Shown here piece after piece: positions 34,520 through 46,652 of a stretch of DNA of 64,000 nucleotides. The position numbers and the translations under genes are program-made. The stretch is taken from assembly GCA_026119935.1 (NCBI GenBank), contig JALRMH010000025.1, positions 310,001-374,000 on the forward strand. The letters run 5' to 3'. This DNA is from Endothia cerciana (lineage: Eukaryota; Ascomycota; Sordariomycetes; Diaporthales; Cryphonectriaceae). The notes under the pieces are model-generated. The model made no database searches, was not told the DNA's origin, and worked only from the letters and a program-made list of their open reading frames with translations. Numbering within the stretch: the stretch's first letter is position 1; every line of letters starts with the position of its first letter.

Positions 34520-36360
34520 AGTCAAAGCACCCCCCTTCCGATCACCCCGGTCAGCCACACCATATATATACACACATATATATTATATATACTTTTCTAT
34601 TCTATTCACCCACCACGATGCAATCCTCCTCGTCAGTAGGTAATTCGCCATCGCTCTCTTCATCCTGACTATCCTCATCTCGATTGACTGCATTTTGAGC
34701 CCTCTGTATCGCCTCAATCCCTGCGAACTTCGAATTCGGACTGATATCAACCTTTCTTCTTTTCGAAGGCCTTAAAGCCTCAATTTGCCTTTCCAGCCCT
34801 TTATTTCTCTCCAGAGCTTGAGTCAGCTCTAGGTCTTTCTCTTGACGTACTTTATCTATCTTTCTGAACAATAGGCGTTGTTGTGGTAGTGTGAAAATGT
34901 GGTTCCGATGTTTCTGTAGTTGATAGTATAGATCTTTAGCCTTTCGAGGAGTTGAAAAGAGATCTGGTTGGCTTGAGGAGGCTTTCTGAGTAGTCTGGTC
35001 TGTAGTTGAAGGCCTTGAGCTTGAATTTGGCTGGGTCTGAATGTGTTGAGAAGTGTTCTCGAGAAGAAGAGGGCTTAAAAGCGGTTTAGATGGTCTGACT
35101 GGCTATAAACTAGTTGCTTTCTAACCAGATCTGATATTCTGGCTAGAAAGTCCTTCTATAAGAGCCAGGCAATAGTTTTCGAGGAATAATCGCTTTCTTA
35201 GGACTGTTAAATCGCCCTATTAGCTCAGAAGACTGACTTTCTTTCTGTATGCCCTCTTAAGAGATGAAAAAACTCTGAGATCAAGGGGTTAAAGTATATA
35301 AGAGGTATAAGGAGGTAAATAAAGTAATAGAATATTATTCTGAAAGCATTGCTATATAAATTCCTTAGTTGTATAGCTGCTATAGCTATCTAGGACTAAC
35401 AGCCTTGCTTCTAAGGGGTCTACTAGCTAGCTGCCTGGGATGAAGATCTTTTCTAGCTATTTAAGTGCTATTGCATTATTAGTCTATCTGTTTTTTGTTG
35501 CTGTGAATTGCCAGCCTTCGAAAAGCTCTAATTAAATAGGAAACCATTATTGTTGTACAGTTAAACCTTTAAAGATAACCAGAGGAAGGAGGTGGGTGCT
35601 GGCAGCAGAGATACACTCGAGAAAAGAGGTCCAGGCTCTCGACCCAGGCTCTTTTTTCTGCGTTGAACGTGAAGAAGAGCCTCCGAGGACTAAGCCATTC
35701 TCTCCCTGGCCCTCTATTATCCCAGCCTCGTCCATATTCCATCGATTAGCTGGCTTAATGGCTTGAACCTGAGGAAGATCGAAAAGACGAAACCAAGGCT
35801 GTATTACCTCCGTTGTAGCTCCGTTGGTTCGAGCTGAGGCAATCCTTCGAGTCTTTCGGACCTTTATCACTGGATTTCTCTTCAAGAAAGCCTGAGTCCA
35901 TTTCTTTCCTAGAGCCTAGGGATCGCCCTGGACCTCGAGGATTCGTTGAGCAAAATGCCTAAGTTCTGAATGGCTAGGTGGAAGCCCTAGGCTTTCCTGA
36001 ATAAGGATCCATTCAACTAATTTGCTTTCTTGGCTAAAAGAGAGCCTTTGTAAAGGCTCAGCACCTAGTTGACGAGTTTGTGTGCCTTTCAAACGGTTCT
36101 GAATAGTTGTGTAAGGAATTCCCCATTCTTTTAAGGCGTTTCGAATAGAAACGCCTGTCTTGATAGCTTTGATAGCCTGATCGATGTCAGATTCTTCATA
36201 TGATTTCATTGTATAGTAATTGATGTATAGTAGAAAAATAAAGCGCTTTGAAAAAGAATTGGTTGAGAAATATAAAGATATATAGGAGGGGTTGAAACAG
36301 AGGTGTGGCTGACCGGGGTGATCGGAAGGGGGGGGTGATCGGAAGGGGGGTGCTTTGACT
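34520..36360 (-). mobile_element. Fot1/Pogo-type (Tc1/mariner superfamily) DNA transposon, dead copy
   Basis: The 1841-bp element is bounded by TA on both sides (34518-34519 and 36361-36362), the target-site duplication of this superfamily. Terminal inverted repeats of 42 bp begin AGTCAAAGCACCCCCCTTCC (left 34520-34561, right 36302-36360). The right repeat is longer because a 17-bp unit (GGGGTGATCGGAAGGGG) is duplicated at 36315-36331 and 36332-36348. The inner DNA is AT-rich compared with its flanks. A decayed transposase fills the minus strand. Size and structure match Fot1-like elements of filamentous fungi. Confidence 0.93.
34602..36209 (-). pseudogene. Fot1/Pogo transposase, inactivated
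   Basis: Reading from ATG 36209, the N-terminus has the helix-turn-helix of Pogo/CENP-B-type transposases (SIRNALKEWGIPYTTIQNRL). The first catalytic Asp remains in RWNMDEAGI. In-frame stops follow: a TAG near 35914 where CAG is expected, and further stops after 35546 where family members have Trp, as in ELFEGWQFTATKNR followed by TAG. The second catalytic Asp block is destroyed in the AT-rich 35.1-35.5 kb part. A Lys/Glu-rich C-terminus is still readable at 34871..34602. The pattern of TGG-to-TAG or TGA and CAG-to-TAG changes is what RIP produces. Confidence 0.9.
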
Positions 36361-37649
36361 TATCACGTGAATAGCGCTCGATCCAGGGTTCACTTGGAGA
36401 CTGGATTCACTTTCCATGGACCACGTGGTACTATACACAGCCATCCGTTCCTCTAGCTAGGAGGACGGAATCAAGACCACTCACATACCTGTCTGACCCT
36501 GACCACACTTCCATCGTACTCATTATGGACCTTGTGGACCCGGAAGAATGGCCATTATCCTTTGCAAGTATGCACAGGGTATACTGGTGCTATGAGCATG
36601 CCTTCCCCTTCGCCAGGAAAGATGAGGGCCTGGGGCATATCACCGGGATGGGATTATGCGATCCGAGAAGGGTTCTCGGAGGCTAACGCAGCACCCGAGG
36701 ATTCAGCACAGTCGTATGCTTTCTTCGAGCCATCGCATATCTCGAGAACTACGAGAAGATTAGTAGGGAGAACGCGAGGGCATTACTGAATTTAGGCAAG
36801 TATTATAGCTCTGAAGTTTCCCGTCTCTTTACAAGAGAGACGGATAGTACACCTCGATTGGAAGGTAATACTACATCCTTTCTAGAAATTGGAGTTCTTC
36901 AAATAATAGCAACGTGTTGCTAGAAAATCCATTATATTTCCTACTTTCTCTCATCCTCCATTGTTCCCCTTGAATGCAATATTAAAGTAATGTTTCATCC
37001 ATCTTCTCTGTCAAGACCTTGGAAGATATCAGCTCGAATAGTCAAGAGAACAACTCAACTGTCCTCTGCTAAGGTATCCTTAGTCAGCTAGCTCATCCGA
37101 GGCATCACTAGTTTCGGGAACACGCAGGAGATACGGAATGACAGGTCGCTAATAAGAAACAAAATGGCATAACTATTTTAGGTGGCGAGTTTTAAGCTTA
37201 AACAATATGTGTATCAGCTTTTGCATTTTTACTACGCTTTCAAGACCCCTTGTAACCCTTCTCCGTCGAGACTTGAACATCCTGCTCGTACACCCAGGTC
37301 GGGACGCGTATCGCTTCCACGAGGCGTCCGCTCCTCTGCAGACCCCGGCAGCAAGGAGGCTACTCGCGGAGACGTCGAGATTACTGGTGAGGTGGCCAGC
37401 AAGCCCCATTGAAGCAAGAGTGATTCAAGAAGGACCTCATAACTTCCCAAGATTGAACATACAACACCAGTCTCCGTGAACAGCTGTGAGGCGGATCGTC
37501 AGAAAGGTCGACAACACAGGGCAGGCAAGACTATAAGGAACCCTCGAAGAGCAGTCCTAGCCGGCCCACCCTAGACCCGGCCAGACCAATCCTGCACTGT
37601 CCATTAGCGAATAACTTCAAAGTTCAAGGTCACTTCACGAGCTTCCATT

Positions 37650-37665
37650 GGGGGGGGGGGGGGGG
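37650..37665 (+). repeat. poly-G tract (16 G)
   Basis: The longest homopolymer of a set of 10-16 nt G/C runs in this window, read directly. Such tracts can form quadruplexes and are hard to sequence exactly. Confidence 0.9.
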
Positions 37666-38359
37666 AAAGTGGGTGACAGCTGCAAGGTCTTGGCACCTCT
37701 CGGCTGCTGGAGTTAATCCTCGTACTTAAGGAATTATCCTTGTTTGCAGTAATATCTTGACGTGAACGTGTTAGCAGCTAGCAGCTCCATTATACTCCCG
37801 CTTAGAGCATGCGATCTATCGCATCTGTTGCGAAGGCCCTGCTCAAACGGCCGCGTAATCCAACGCTTATGAACCTGCCCCTTTCGGCCACGCCCAGTCG
37901 ATCTTCACAAATACCTCTGAGATAACAGGCGGAGTTCAATTCGCCTTCCGCATATTGCTTGCATATGATGGATACGCTGTGTTCCCTGGATGGTATTTGC
38001 ACATGTTCCACACACCAGCCGGGTCAAAGCTCCTCGGGCTTCCCCTCAAACCCCCACTCTGCCCTCCACAGCTACTCGTTAGTGGTCTAGACCATGAGGA
38101 CATCTCGACTCCTTCCACACCTGGCTCTGTAGAGTGGAACGTTCGGAGGCATCTTGCTCTGATAGACCTATCGGAGTGCTATGCCCGTGCCGCAACGCGG
38201 TATGTTCTCTGGCCGTAGACGATCTCCCTTAGGTCTGCATATAATACCGTTGGTTTTATGATAAACCTCGAATGTAGGAGAAAGGAGTCGGCGTGCCTGG
38301 GTGGCGGCGTTCAAAGCCCTCACTGCCTCTTCATCCCCTTGGAGGCCCTCTGCAGGTCG

Positions 38360-38368
38360 ACTATAAAT
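38360..38368 (+). promoter_or_regulatory. TATA box of the dioxygenase gene
   Basis: CTATAAATA lies 72-80 nt before the ATG at 38440, followed by a CT-rich stretch typical of fungal transcription starts. Confidence 0.65.
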
Positions 38369-38439
38369 ACACCTCCACCTCTCCTGCTCGACTCATGCTC
38401 TTCTGGTAGGTTCGTCCGCCAAGGTCCAGTATTTTCACC

Positions 38440-39618
38440 ATGTACCTGACCTCAGCCGCTACGCTCTCCCTCCTGGGCCTCGCCGCCCTCTCCAATGCCC
38501 ACCCAGGGCGTGAGGAAGCCGAGAGGCTCGCGGCCGTGGCCCGCCGCGACTTTGTCCGCACCGCGAGCCGGGGCCTCGCCGGCTGCGCCGACAAGCTCGA
38601 GGCCAGCGGCGTCCTCGCCAGGGCGCGGGAGCGGCGCGCCGCCACGTTTGCCAGGTACAGCAAGCACAGCGCCGGGCGGCTCGGGTCGCGGGACCTGACA
38701 CAGCTCCTCAACACGTCGCACTACTCCGATCTCAACGTGACGGCCACCACGCCTGAGACGGACCTGTTCTACGACAGCGGCACGTGTATCCTGAACCCCG
38801 AGGGGGATGTGGGGCCCTTCTACGTGCTGGGCGAGAGCATCCGCTCGAACCTGTCGGACGGCCAGCCGGGGATCCCGCTGATCCTGGATGGCCAGTTCCT
38901 GGACGTCGAGACGTGCGAGCCCATCGAGGACCTATACTGGGACCTGTGGAACTGCAACTCGACGGGGGTCTACTCGGGGATCGCGGGGCTGGAGGGCGAT
39001 ATCAACGGGAACAGCGACGACCTCTCGAACCTGAACGCGACATACCTGCGCGGGATCCAGCCGACCGACGCCGACGGGGTGGCCCAGTTCCACACCTTGT
39101 TCCCGGGACATTACAGCTCGCGGGCCACGCACCAGCACGTCATGGGCCACATCAACGTGACGGTGCTCCCGAACGGGACCACCACCGGGGGCAACATCGC
39201 GCACGTCGGACAGATCTTCTACGACCAGGACCTCATCTACGATGTCGAGGCGACATACCCGTACAGCCTCAACACCATCCCGCTGACGCTGAACGCCGAC
39301 GACCAGATCCTCCTGTCCGAGACCGACGACGCCGACAGCGACTCGGACCCGTTTGTCGAGTACGCGTACCTGGGAGATGACCTGTCCGACGGCCTGTTCG
39401 GATGGATCACCATCGCCGTCAACGTCTCCGCATCGTACGATCCCACGTACCGCTTCGTGCGCACTTCCACCGGCGATGTCCAGGAGTGCGGCGGCACCCA
39501 GGGCGGCGGCAGCCTGCCCGACGACCCTTGTTCTTTCTCGTCCTCAGAGCCTACTGGCGTGAGTGGTGGCTTTCCGCCTGGTAGCAGCGGTGGTTTTGGT
39601 GGTTTCGGTGGTCTCTAA
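38440..39618 (+). CDS. secreted intradiol ring-cleavage dioxygenase-like protein
   Basis: A single-exon 392-aa frame. A signal peptide (about residues 1-20, cleaved near SNAH) and several N-glycosylation sites point to the cell exterior. The intradiol dioxygenase fold is recognised by DLWNCNSTGVYSG and FPGHYSSRATHQHV. Tyr178, Tyr225, His231 and His233 are the expected non-haem Fe(III) ligands and all are present. Family members open catechol-type aromatic rings between the two hydroxyls using O2. Extracellular fungal forms act on catechols from lignin or plant phenolics. The tail is Gly/Phe-rich (GGFGGFGGL) without a GPI-type hydrophobic end. Strong C/G preference at third codon positions suggests good expression. 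The exact substrate is not known. Confidence 0.92.
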   Translation: MYLTSAATLSLLGLAALSNAHPGREEAERLAAVARRDFVRTASRGLAGCADKLEASGVLARARERRAATFARYSKHSAGRLGSRDLTQLLNTSHYSDLNVTATTPETDLFYDSGTCILNPEGDVGPFYVLGESIRSNLSDGQPGIPLILDGQFLDVETCEPIEDLYWDLWNCNSTGVYSGIAGLEGDINGNSDDLSNLNATYLRGIQPTDADGVAQFHTLFPGHYSSRATHQHVMGHINVTVLPNGTTTGGNIAHVGQIFYDQDLIYDVEATYPYSLNTIPLTLNADDQILLSETDDADSDSDPFVEYAYLGDDLSDGLFGWITIAVNVSASYDPTYRFVRTSTGDVQECGGTQGGGSLPDDPCSFSSSEPTGVSGGFPPGSSGGFGGFGGL

Positions 39619-40434
39619 AGGGTATCTATTTAGAAAATGCCCACTTGAATGCCTATGCTGGGGAAACTCTCCGGCCCAGAAAAGAGTGTGTTAACCTCAT
39701 ATCCGGGCGGCCCGGACAGTTCTTCCTTTCTTCCACCAGTTCGTTCAGGATCAACAAGGCTGCAAATGACAACTGTCCATGGAAATTGTATAGTATGCTA
39801 GATATACTTGCAGCAACGCGATAAAGCTAGATATACCTGCAGAAACGAGATAAGGCCGAGTACCAAGCGGCCGCAGTATCCGAGCTGATATATTTGGTCA
39901 GAAGTTGATGGTTGATGCATCAACGACGCACTCAGTCCAACACAGAAACGTAGTGTAATTGATTGCCAAGCCACTCTGCGCCTTCGTGGATACCCCCATT
40001 GGAGAATGAAACAACGCCAAGGAGTGCCGGCCCGATCGATCCTTGCTTGTATTGAAGTTTGTTGACTTGTGGGTGAAGTAGAACCCACCGTATTAATAGG
40101 CTCTGACAATTGTGCTCGGAGAATTTGAGAAGGCTCGGCACACGGGCGGCGACCTTATTTTCAAATCCCGATCAAACGCACAGGGCAGCAGGCTGTGTCG
40201 GCTTCTCATGCAGTCGAAATAACGGCTCATGCGAGACTTATGAGTCGGGAATCTGTCATTTTTTTCAATGAGCAGTGAGTAAAGACCGCTCAACAGTAGC
40301 GCAGGTCTTCGACGGGACTTCAAATAGGCCTTCTCTTGCCTACGCCAACTTATGCTTGTTCAATTCCCCATCTGTCTCAATTTTGATATTGTGAACTTGT
40401 TTATAATTCCTGCCCCTCTCGATCGCTGGTCAAT
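39619..40434. other. intergenic
   Basis: No gene was seen. A near-repeat CTAGATATACYTGCAGMAACG occurs twice at about 39798 and 39828 (30-nt spacing). The rest is promoter-like sequence for the following gene. Confidence 0.45.
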
Positions 40435-41078
40435 ATGCGGCGACAGACCAGACCGCCTCCTCTGGACCTTGGGAACATAACTACACAACGCCAGGCCGTA
40501 ACTTCGCCAGAGCTCACACAGGAGGATGTAGTTCTCACTCTGACGCCCACAGAATCACGAGCCGTAGCACCAACCGGTACACTAACGCCAACTACATTAT
40601 CCATTACTAGGTATGGCGTTTTGCCTCTCCCTCCCCTCCCCGAATAATTCTTCATATAATTTCACACTCCAGCAACCTTTCCATACTGACGACGAGATGT
40701 TCCAGTCCTGATTCAGGAAGCGTCAATCCAACTGCCACCGCTACTGCATTTATCACAACGCAGCCTCCAGCACAAACTGTAACAGCAACCTCAAGCGCGG
40801 ACATTTCGACTCCAACGAGGATCATCACAGACCTTAGCAGCCTGTTTCCAAGTGTATCTTCTTCGAGAACAGCTGCTACAGTTACTGCGGCCACCAGTAC
40901 GGCTCAAGCAACGAAAGGGACCTCAGTGGCGGTCTCAACGGCTACAATAGGCATCCTGACCGGGCTCGGTGCTACGGCGGTGGTGTCTCTCGGATTGACT
41001 TTGGTTATCATCGTGTGGAGAAGACGGACCAGGCAAGGGCAAAGGGCAGATGGCATTCTATCAGGGACTTCGGCTTGA
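40435..41078 (+). CDS. Ser/Thr-rich single-pass membrane protein, two exons
   Basis: Exon 1 (40435..40610) joins exon 2 (40706..41078) across a 95-nt intron (GTATGG...TTCCAG), giving 182 aa. The ectodomain is almost only Thr, Ser, Ala, Val and Pro, suited to dense O-mannosylation. One transmembrane helix follows (GILTGLGATAVVSLGLTLVI, with VW after it), then a short basic tail (RRRTRQGQR). This is the layout of fungal cell-wall stress sensors of the Wsc/Mid2 type. No Cys-rich WSC domain and no N-terminal signal peptide are visible, so the true start may lie upstream. Role in wall sensing is inference from architecture only. Confidence 0.65.
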
Positions 41079-42477
41079 AAAGAGAGCATAATTCACTAGG
41101 TTACTTCCACAACGGATTTTTATGGAAGGTTATTCTTGTGGAAACTCGCCTACGTAGAATGAATGTTCCCATACGTGTAAACCAATTCGAACAGCGACTT
41201 CTTCTTTTCCAGTGCCCAATCATCCCCACCCCCCCGCTTCTCCTTTCCTCCCCCCCTTCTTTCTTCCCCTCCCCCCTTCGAACCCAACTCGATCCGCTGT
41301 CTCCCACACATTACATCCAAAATTGTCGATCTGCAAATCTGTCAAGGAGGCAATGCCAATCTACCACTGCTAGTAAGATCTTGAAAGTCATGTCCCAAGC
41401 CGACAAAAAGCCAGTCAGAGGTTTATTCCTGGGCTGTGAAGACACCGCCTCTGTGCGTCCGTGGAAGTTACCGTGTATCTAGCGTTTCGAATAGCAGCCT
41501 TCCCACGGAACGGGTCGGCTTTCGAATCACATGCCAAGGCTTCGTATTGGCACCGAATAATGACCCCCTGTCGAAGCGACTTGGCAGAGTGCCGAATCAG
41601 GTACTTGGCACAGAAAATGGAGCGAATGCTCACCTCATGATTGGTCCGGCAGTGCCTCGCTGAGCCTCATGCCAAGCGTTCAGCCCGATAATAGAGTATC
41701 ATAGCAGCATGTTCCTCCGGATCCCGCCCCGGATCCGTAGACCCGCAAGATTGATGGTGACTGACAGCCTATCGTTGAGATGTTTTGCAGATCCTTAAGT
41801 ACTTTGCGAATGCACGTTACGTGGACCGGTCAAGGCTTTTGAGATTGTCAAAGGCATTCTCCGAGGACTACTTGCATGCGACATACGGGGCCGACGGGTG
41901 CTGTCGGAGGCTTGATCGGATTTCGTGATATTTCGTGATTGGAACAACACGACTCATAACTGGGCCAGAGATAGTTGGGTGACATTAAATGTCTTACGAG
42001 ATGTGTCAACCGAAGGTAGATCTTGCATTCCAAGAAACTCAGCGCTCGTCCGACCATGAGCAAGGTATTAGCGGGCTCACTCGAGTCGTGAACTTTTCGT
42101 GGATCTATATGAAGCACTACCTGGCAGCAATTCGTTAAAATTTATGACCCGCGGTCTCGCTAGGGAAGAGCAACCTGGGAAAAAAAAAAATTCAGATTTC
42201 AGACTTCTGTAAGACCTGAACCAGCAAACGTCAGGACTGTATTTGGCATCTGCTGCGGTCTGTGCCCAACTCAATTTTCCGTCTTCCGTACTGGTGCAAT
42301 CAGATCATATTTTATTTCCCGTCGGTCTCCCCATTTGGCTCCACCTGATGAAAGCTTCACGACCAAACCTCCTTGACATTCCTTCAACCTCTTTCAAGCG
42401 GATTCAGCAAGCAACCTCCTCGCCATCTTGTGTACCGACGATTGTGCACTGAATAAGGGTGGACCAAAATCAAGATC
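41079..42477. other. intergenic
   Basis: No gene was seen. A polypyrimidine stretch (about 41220-41285) may be a promoter element of an unrecognised transcript. A 10-A run lies at 42181-42190. Confidence 0.4.
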
Positions 42478-44763
42478 ATGGATAACGAGTCTATCGGTCC
42501 CGCTGCTTGCCGGCGCTTCACTACTCTCGAGGGTCGGCCAGAGGCCGGCCACGGAGTATGCGGCGCAGCAGGCTCGAGGCCAGTGACGATGAACCCCTCC
42601 ATGGCTCCAGAAGGGTTCGAAAAGGTCCAGCCATCTGCACACGCTGGACAGTTGCTGGCGACTGAACAGATTGAGCAGAAGAACAATGCCATAACCAATG
42701 AGACTGTCTTAACCAACACAGCCCCGGCAGAACGGCCGTTCCACATCTTCAGTAAAGGACAGAAATGGTTCGTGGTGGTAACCATTGGGATAGCTGGTCT
42801 TTTCTCCGGACTGTCTTCAAACATCTACTTTCCCTCGCTGGATGCCATTGCCCAGGTAAGTGTGCTAAAGAAGAAATCTTTTTGCCCCTTCAAATAATTA
42901 TCACTAGAGACACTCACATCCGTTCTAGGAGTTGAACGTTAGCCTTGGGATGGTTTCCCTTACTATCAGCAAGTGACCTATTTTTCATCTTGTCTCTTTT
43001 CTCCCATGGAAAGATGTTCTACCTTTCCCCTGAGCAGCTTCCAGAATACATCATTTTGAGCTCTGGAACATGGTTCTAATACATACTAGCATCATACCTG
43101 ATCATCCAAGGACTGTCTCCTCTCCTCTGGGGGCCGCTCTCAGACGTACTTGGTCGCCGTGTGATATATATAGCCTCTTTCTCGGTCTACATTGTTGCAA
43201 ATACAGTGTTGAGCTTCTCACCAAATTTCGCAGTACTGCTGATCTTTCGCGGTTTGCAATCGGCGGGTAGTGCATCAACTGTTAGCATCGGTACGTCCAA
43301 AGCGGAACATGGATAGCATCTGGTTATCTCCAAAGCTCTGACGGAAATAAGGGAACGGCGTAATCCAGGACATTGCGACACCGCTCGAGAGAGGTGCCTT
43401 CATTAGCTTCTACCAGGCCAGTACGTTCTTTCTATCCCGGTACAACCCCATTTGACTGGTACTGACGTTTGCAGTTCGCAATTTTAGTATTGCCATTGGA
43501 CCTGTGTTGGGTGGGCTTCTGGCCAATTTTTTGGGTTTTCGGTAAGCCTGCCGTCTCCTCGTCTGATTGAATATCTAGGGGTATGCTGACCGCTTATCAG
43601 AGCCATTTTCGTATTCCTTACCATCCTCTCCTCTATCGTGCTTATTGTCATCATTATATTCCTTCCAGAAACCATGAGGGTTATTGCTGGTAACGGCACG
43701 CTGCGCCTGACTGGTATCCGACGACCACTCATTCACAGGTTGAAGGAACCAGAGTATATGGAAGATCCAGAAGGCGAGATTCCCACTAAGGAGGTCACGG
43801 CGAGGACGTTTTTAGAACCGTTGAGGATGCTTCTTGAAAAGGATATCTTAGCCATATTGATCTTTGGCGGAGTGGTCTATACAGTCTGGAGCATGGTGGT
43901 TGCAAGCACAACAGGACTGTTCAAGCAGCGTTTCGACTTGAATGAGTTGACTCTCGGCCTGGTGTTCTTTCCCAATGGTAAGTTTAATCTCATAGAGTCC
44001 TTAAACTCTGTACACCAGAATCCTCAAGGGACCAAGGGGACAGGTGTTCACGCAAGTCTGCGAAGGATGCGGGATTTGAAGAGCACAATATCCCCATGAG
44101 GGCACACCAAATCCATCATCTTCTCTCAGCACAATCACTGACAGGATTAATCTACGCACAGGCTTTGGCACAATAGTAGGCTCATCGATTGCAGGCAGGC
44201 TGATGACGCGAGACTTCCTAGCCTATGAGCAGCAGTACATGGCGCTCTACCCGGATGCCCCACTTCCCTCGAAAACAAAGAAATCCCTCTCGCCTAACTT
44301 CCCCATCGAGCACGCGCGACTCCGACACGTCCCCTGGATGACCGCCATCCTCGTTATCTCCACAGCCTTGTTTGGATTCACCGTGTTGCCGTCCGTGGAA
44401 TTCGCACCGTCGGTAACCTCCAGCCCCGGATGGATCACCGTGCCGCTAGTGCTGCAGTTCCTCATCGCTGCGACCTCCAACGCGGTGTTCGCTATCAACA
44501 CGACGCTGGTGTCTGACCTGTACCCTGGCAATGGCGCTGGCAGCACTGCTATGAACAACCTTGTGAGATGTAGTATGGCAGCTATCGGTGTTGCGGTTGT
44601 GGACGGTATGATTACGTTGATGGGTTCTGCGGCGGCCTTTGCGGCCCTGGCCCAGCTAGTTCTGGTCATGAGTGTGCTTCTTGCGGTGGAGTGGTACTGG
44701 GGGATTGGTTGGAGAGGCCAGAGGGAGGAGAGGAAGAGGAGGCCCTCGACGCCTGAGGGCTAG
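42478..44763 (+). CDS. MFS transporter (DHA1, Qdr/Tpo-like), seven exons, one defective junction
   Basis: Exons 42478..42855, 42929..42972, 43090..43290, 43352..43420, 43475..43541, 43601..43977 and 44162..44763 give about 578 aa. The family is shown by NIYFPSLDAIAQELNVSLG, by GPLSDVLGRR (motif A between helices 2 and 3), by GLQSAGSASTVSIG and by FLPETMRVIAGNGTLRLTG. Such DHA1 carriers export drugs, polyamines or metabolites by proton antiport at the plasma membrane. The exon 2/3 junction is out of frame by one nucleotide with the only GT donor (42973). A donor one base earlier would be AG rather than GT. This implies a 1-nt insertion in the gene, an error in the sequence, or a non-standard splice. 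The acceptor before exon 4 is AAG. Every other junction is in frame, so decay would be recent. Confidence 0.8.
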
Positions 44764-46652
44764 GGTAGGTTCATGTTGAGGCCGTGCCTTTGATGTTGCT
44801 TGAAATTCGTGGCACTTGATTCAGTTCACTCGGTTCTATCGGGTCTTCACTCTTTTCGTGATATCTAGAGCTTTCAGCCTTCGCACACGTTCCTTTCGAG
44901 CCACACAGCTCGCGAGATGGCTTATCATCGGGCTGTCGAAGAATAACATAGACCCAGAGAATCACAGATAAAATTCAGTTAAAGCTTAGATAAAATTACA
45001 GATAGAAATCTCGGGCCGATCGTCGATTACAAGGCTATTACAGGGCAAAATCGAAAGCCTACAGGAATGCGACTAAAGTAATTCTCCCAATCCGACCCGT
45101 GTCAACACCCAAGAGTAATCCTGAATTGGCTTTACTCGTCAATGCAGATGTGATCGCCACTCAACCCGCAATCATCGTACCGGCGCTGCTGGACATCCTC
45201 CGTAACTAGCCGGAAACTGCCTAACACCGTGCGCTGCCACATCACCATGACAGGATTTTCATGTCCTCAATCGGCCAGAAGGCATCCTCGACTTTCACAC
45301 GCATGCTGTGAGACGGCGGATAAGGGTTCCGGTGAATTTCTAAACCAGGCCAGTTCTCTACAGCCACCTTCCCTTCTCTCCGAAAACCTCGGGGGGTTGG
45401 AGAACTTGGGGTTGAGAAGAACTGGAACTTCTGGACTCGAGTGTCTAGGAGCCGACAGAGGAATATATATATATATATATATATATCTATCTCGGTCCGG
45501 AGCCATCGACTGCGTCATCATAGGGAACATGACCATCTTCTCCTTCATATACGTTCTGATGATGATTATAGACATGCTCCGCTCCGCGTGCATGAGATGC
45601 AATCAGAGCCGACTCGGCTGGCGAAGACACGTGAGGCTGCGCCCACACTTCTAACCTCCGGGGGAGTATTCGCTCCAAACACGCCAGTCCCGTCGTCAAG
45701 GAGTGGGGCATCTCGTTCGTTTAGGCCCTGCATGATCTGCGTACGATCATTCGTCGCCGAGCACCCTATCGCCTCTGCTTGCTGTGCACCTGGTAGCGCA
45801 GCTAAAGTCGCGACTTGGGAGGGGCCAGGCGGGGACTCTCATCTGAATTCACTGAAACCTGTCTCAAGCCCGCTAGGACTGCCCTCTGAGAGACACTGAC
45901 CCGGGGCAGCTCCATACAAGAGCGACGACAGTCCTTTGCGGAGATGTCAAGTAGATACTGTGGGCCCAAGGCTACGAATTCAGGCTCTTGTAGTCTCCTG
46001 CGGATGCTTGCCTCTCTCATGTCGGCCAGGCGGCACTCCTTATTCCAACCCTTCCAAACGGCCTCGTGGTAGGCTGCTGCATTCAGTGAATGTACCTGTC
46101 CCAGGCGAAGCATTTTGTCCAGCGCCTCGTGCAGCTTCTGCACACATCTCGTAGCGAGGATGAAGAGCTACTTCTCAGTGTCGTGGTTGGTCCTGCCAGT
46201 CTTGAAACTCTCGCTGATGACATCCCACAATTGCTTGAACCCCTCGTGCGCAAGGGGAATCTGAGCCACCCTCAACTCGATTTCGGTTAACTGGAGGCGC
46301 TGAGAAGGGAGGCAGTCGATGCTGCCGTCTCTATATCCTGACCTGGAGGCAGTGTAGAAACTGTCCCGTATAGCTACTAGCGAGATGAAGGGTTTTGCAT
46401 TCTGCTTCCCAGATGCATTACTTGTGCCTGTAGTGAGGAAGGATGTCTTAGGTCAAGCTATCCAGACTGACAACAGCCAAGGGAACATGATGTTATCACT
46501 ATTTTTCGGTATAGGAAGCTTCAAGAAGGCGTTTCGCCATAAGGTAAGTTCTGCTCGCATTAATCAGATACTTATAATATTCGAAGTTATTCTTGGTTGC
46601 CTACCTATCAGATCGTATTCATCATACTCGAGGCTTCGTTCGAGAAATTCAG
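44764..46652. other. intergenic, with a (TA)n tract
   Basis: A (TA)12 microsatellite lies at about 45463-45486. Short frames on the minus strand near 45.8-46.1 kb (for example LHEALDKMLRLGQVHSLNAA) look weakly protein-like but have no recognised domain. Confidence 0.4.
45463..45486. repeat. (AT)n microsatellite
   Basis: A 24-nt pure AT dinucleotide repeat, read directly. Confidence 0.9.

Larger units (their letters stand above)
36363..38439. other. 2.1 kb upstream of the dioxygenase
   Basis: No gene was seen. It contains a 16-nt G run (37650-37665, listed separately). The last about 80 nt form the dioxygenase promoter and leader. Confidence 0.45.
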
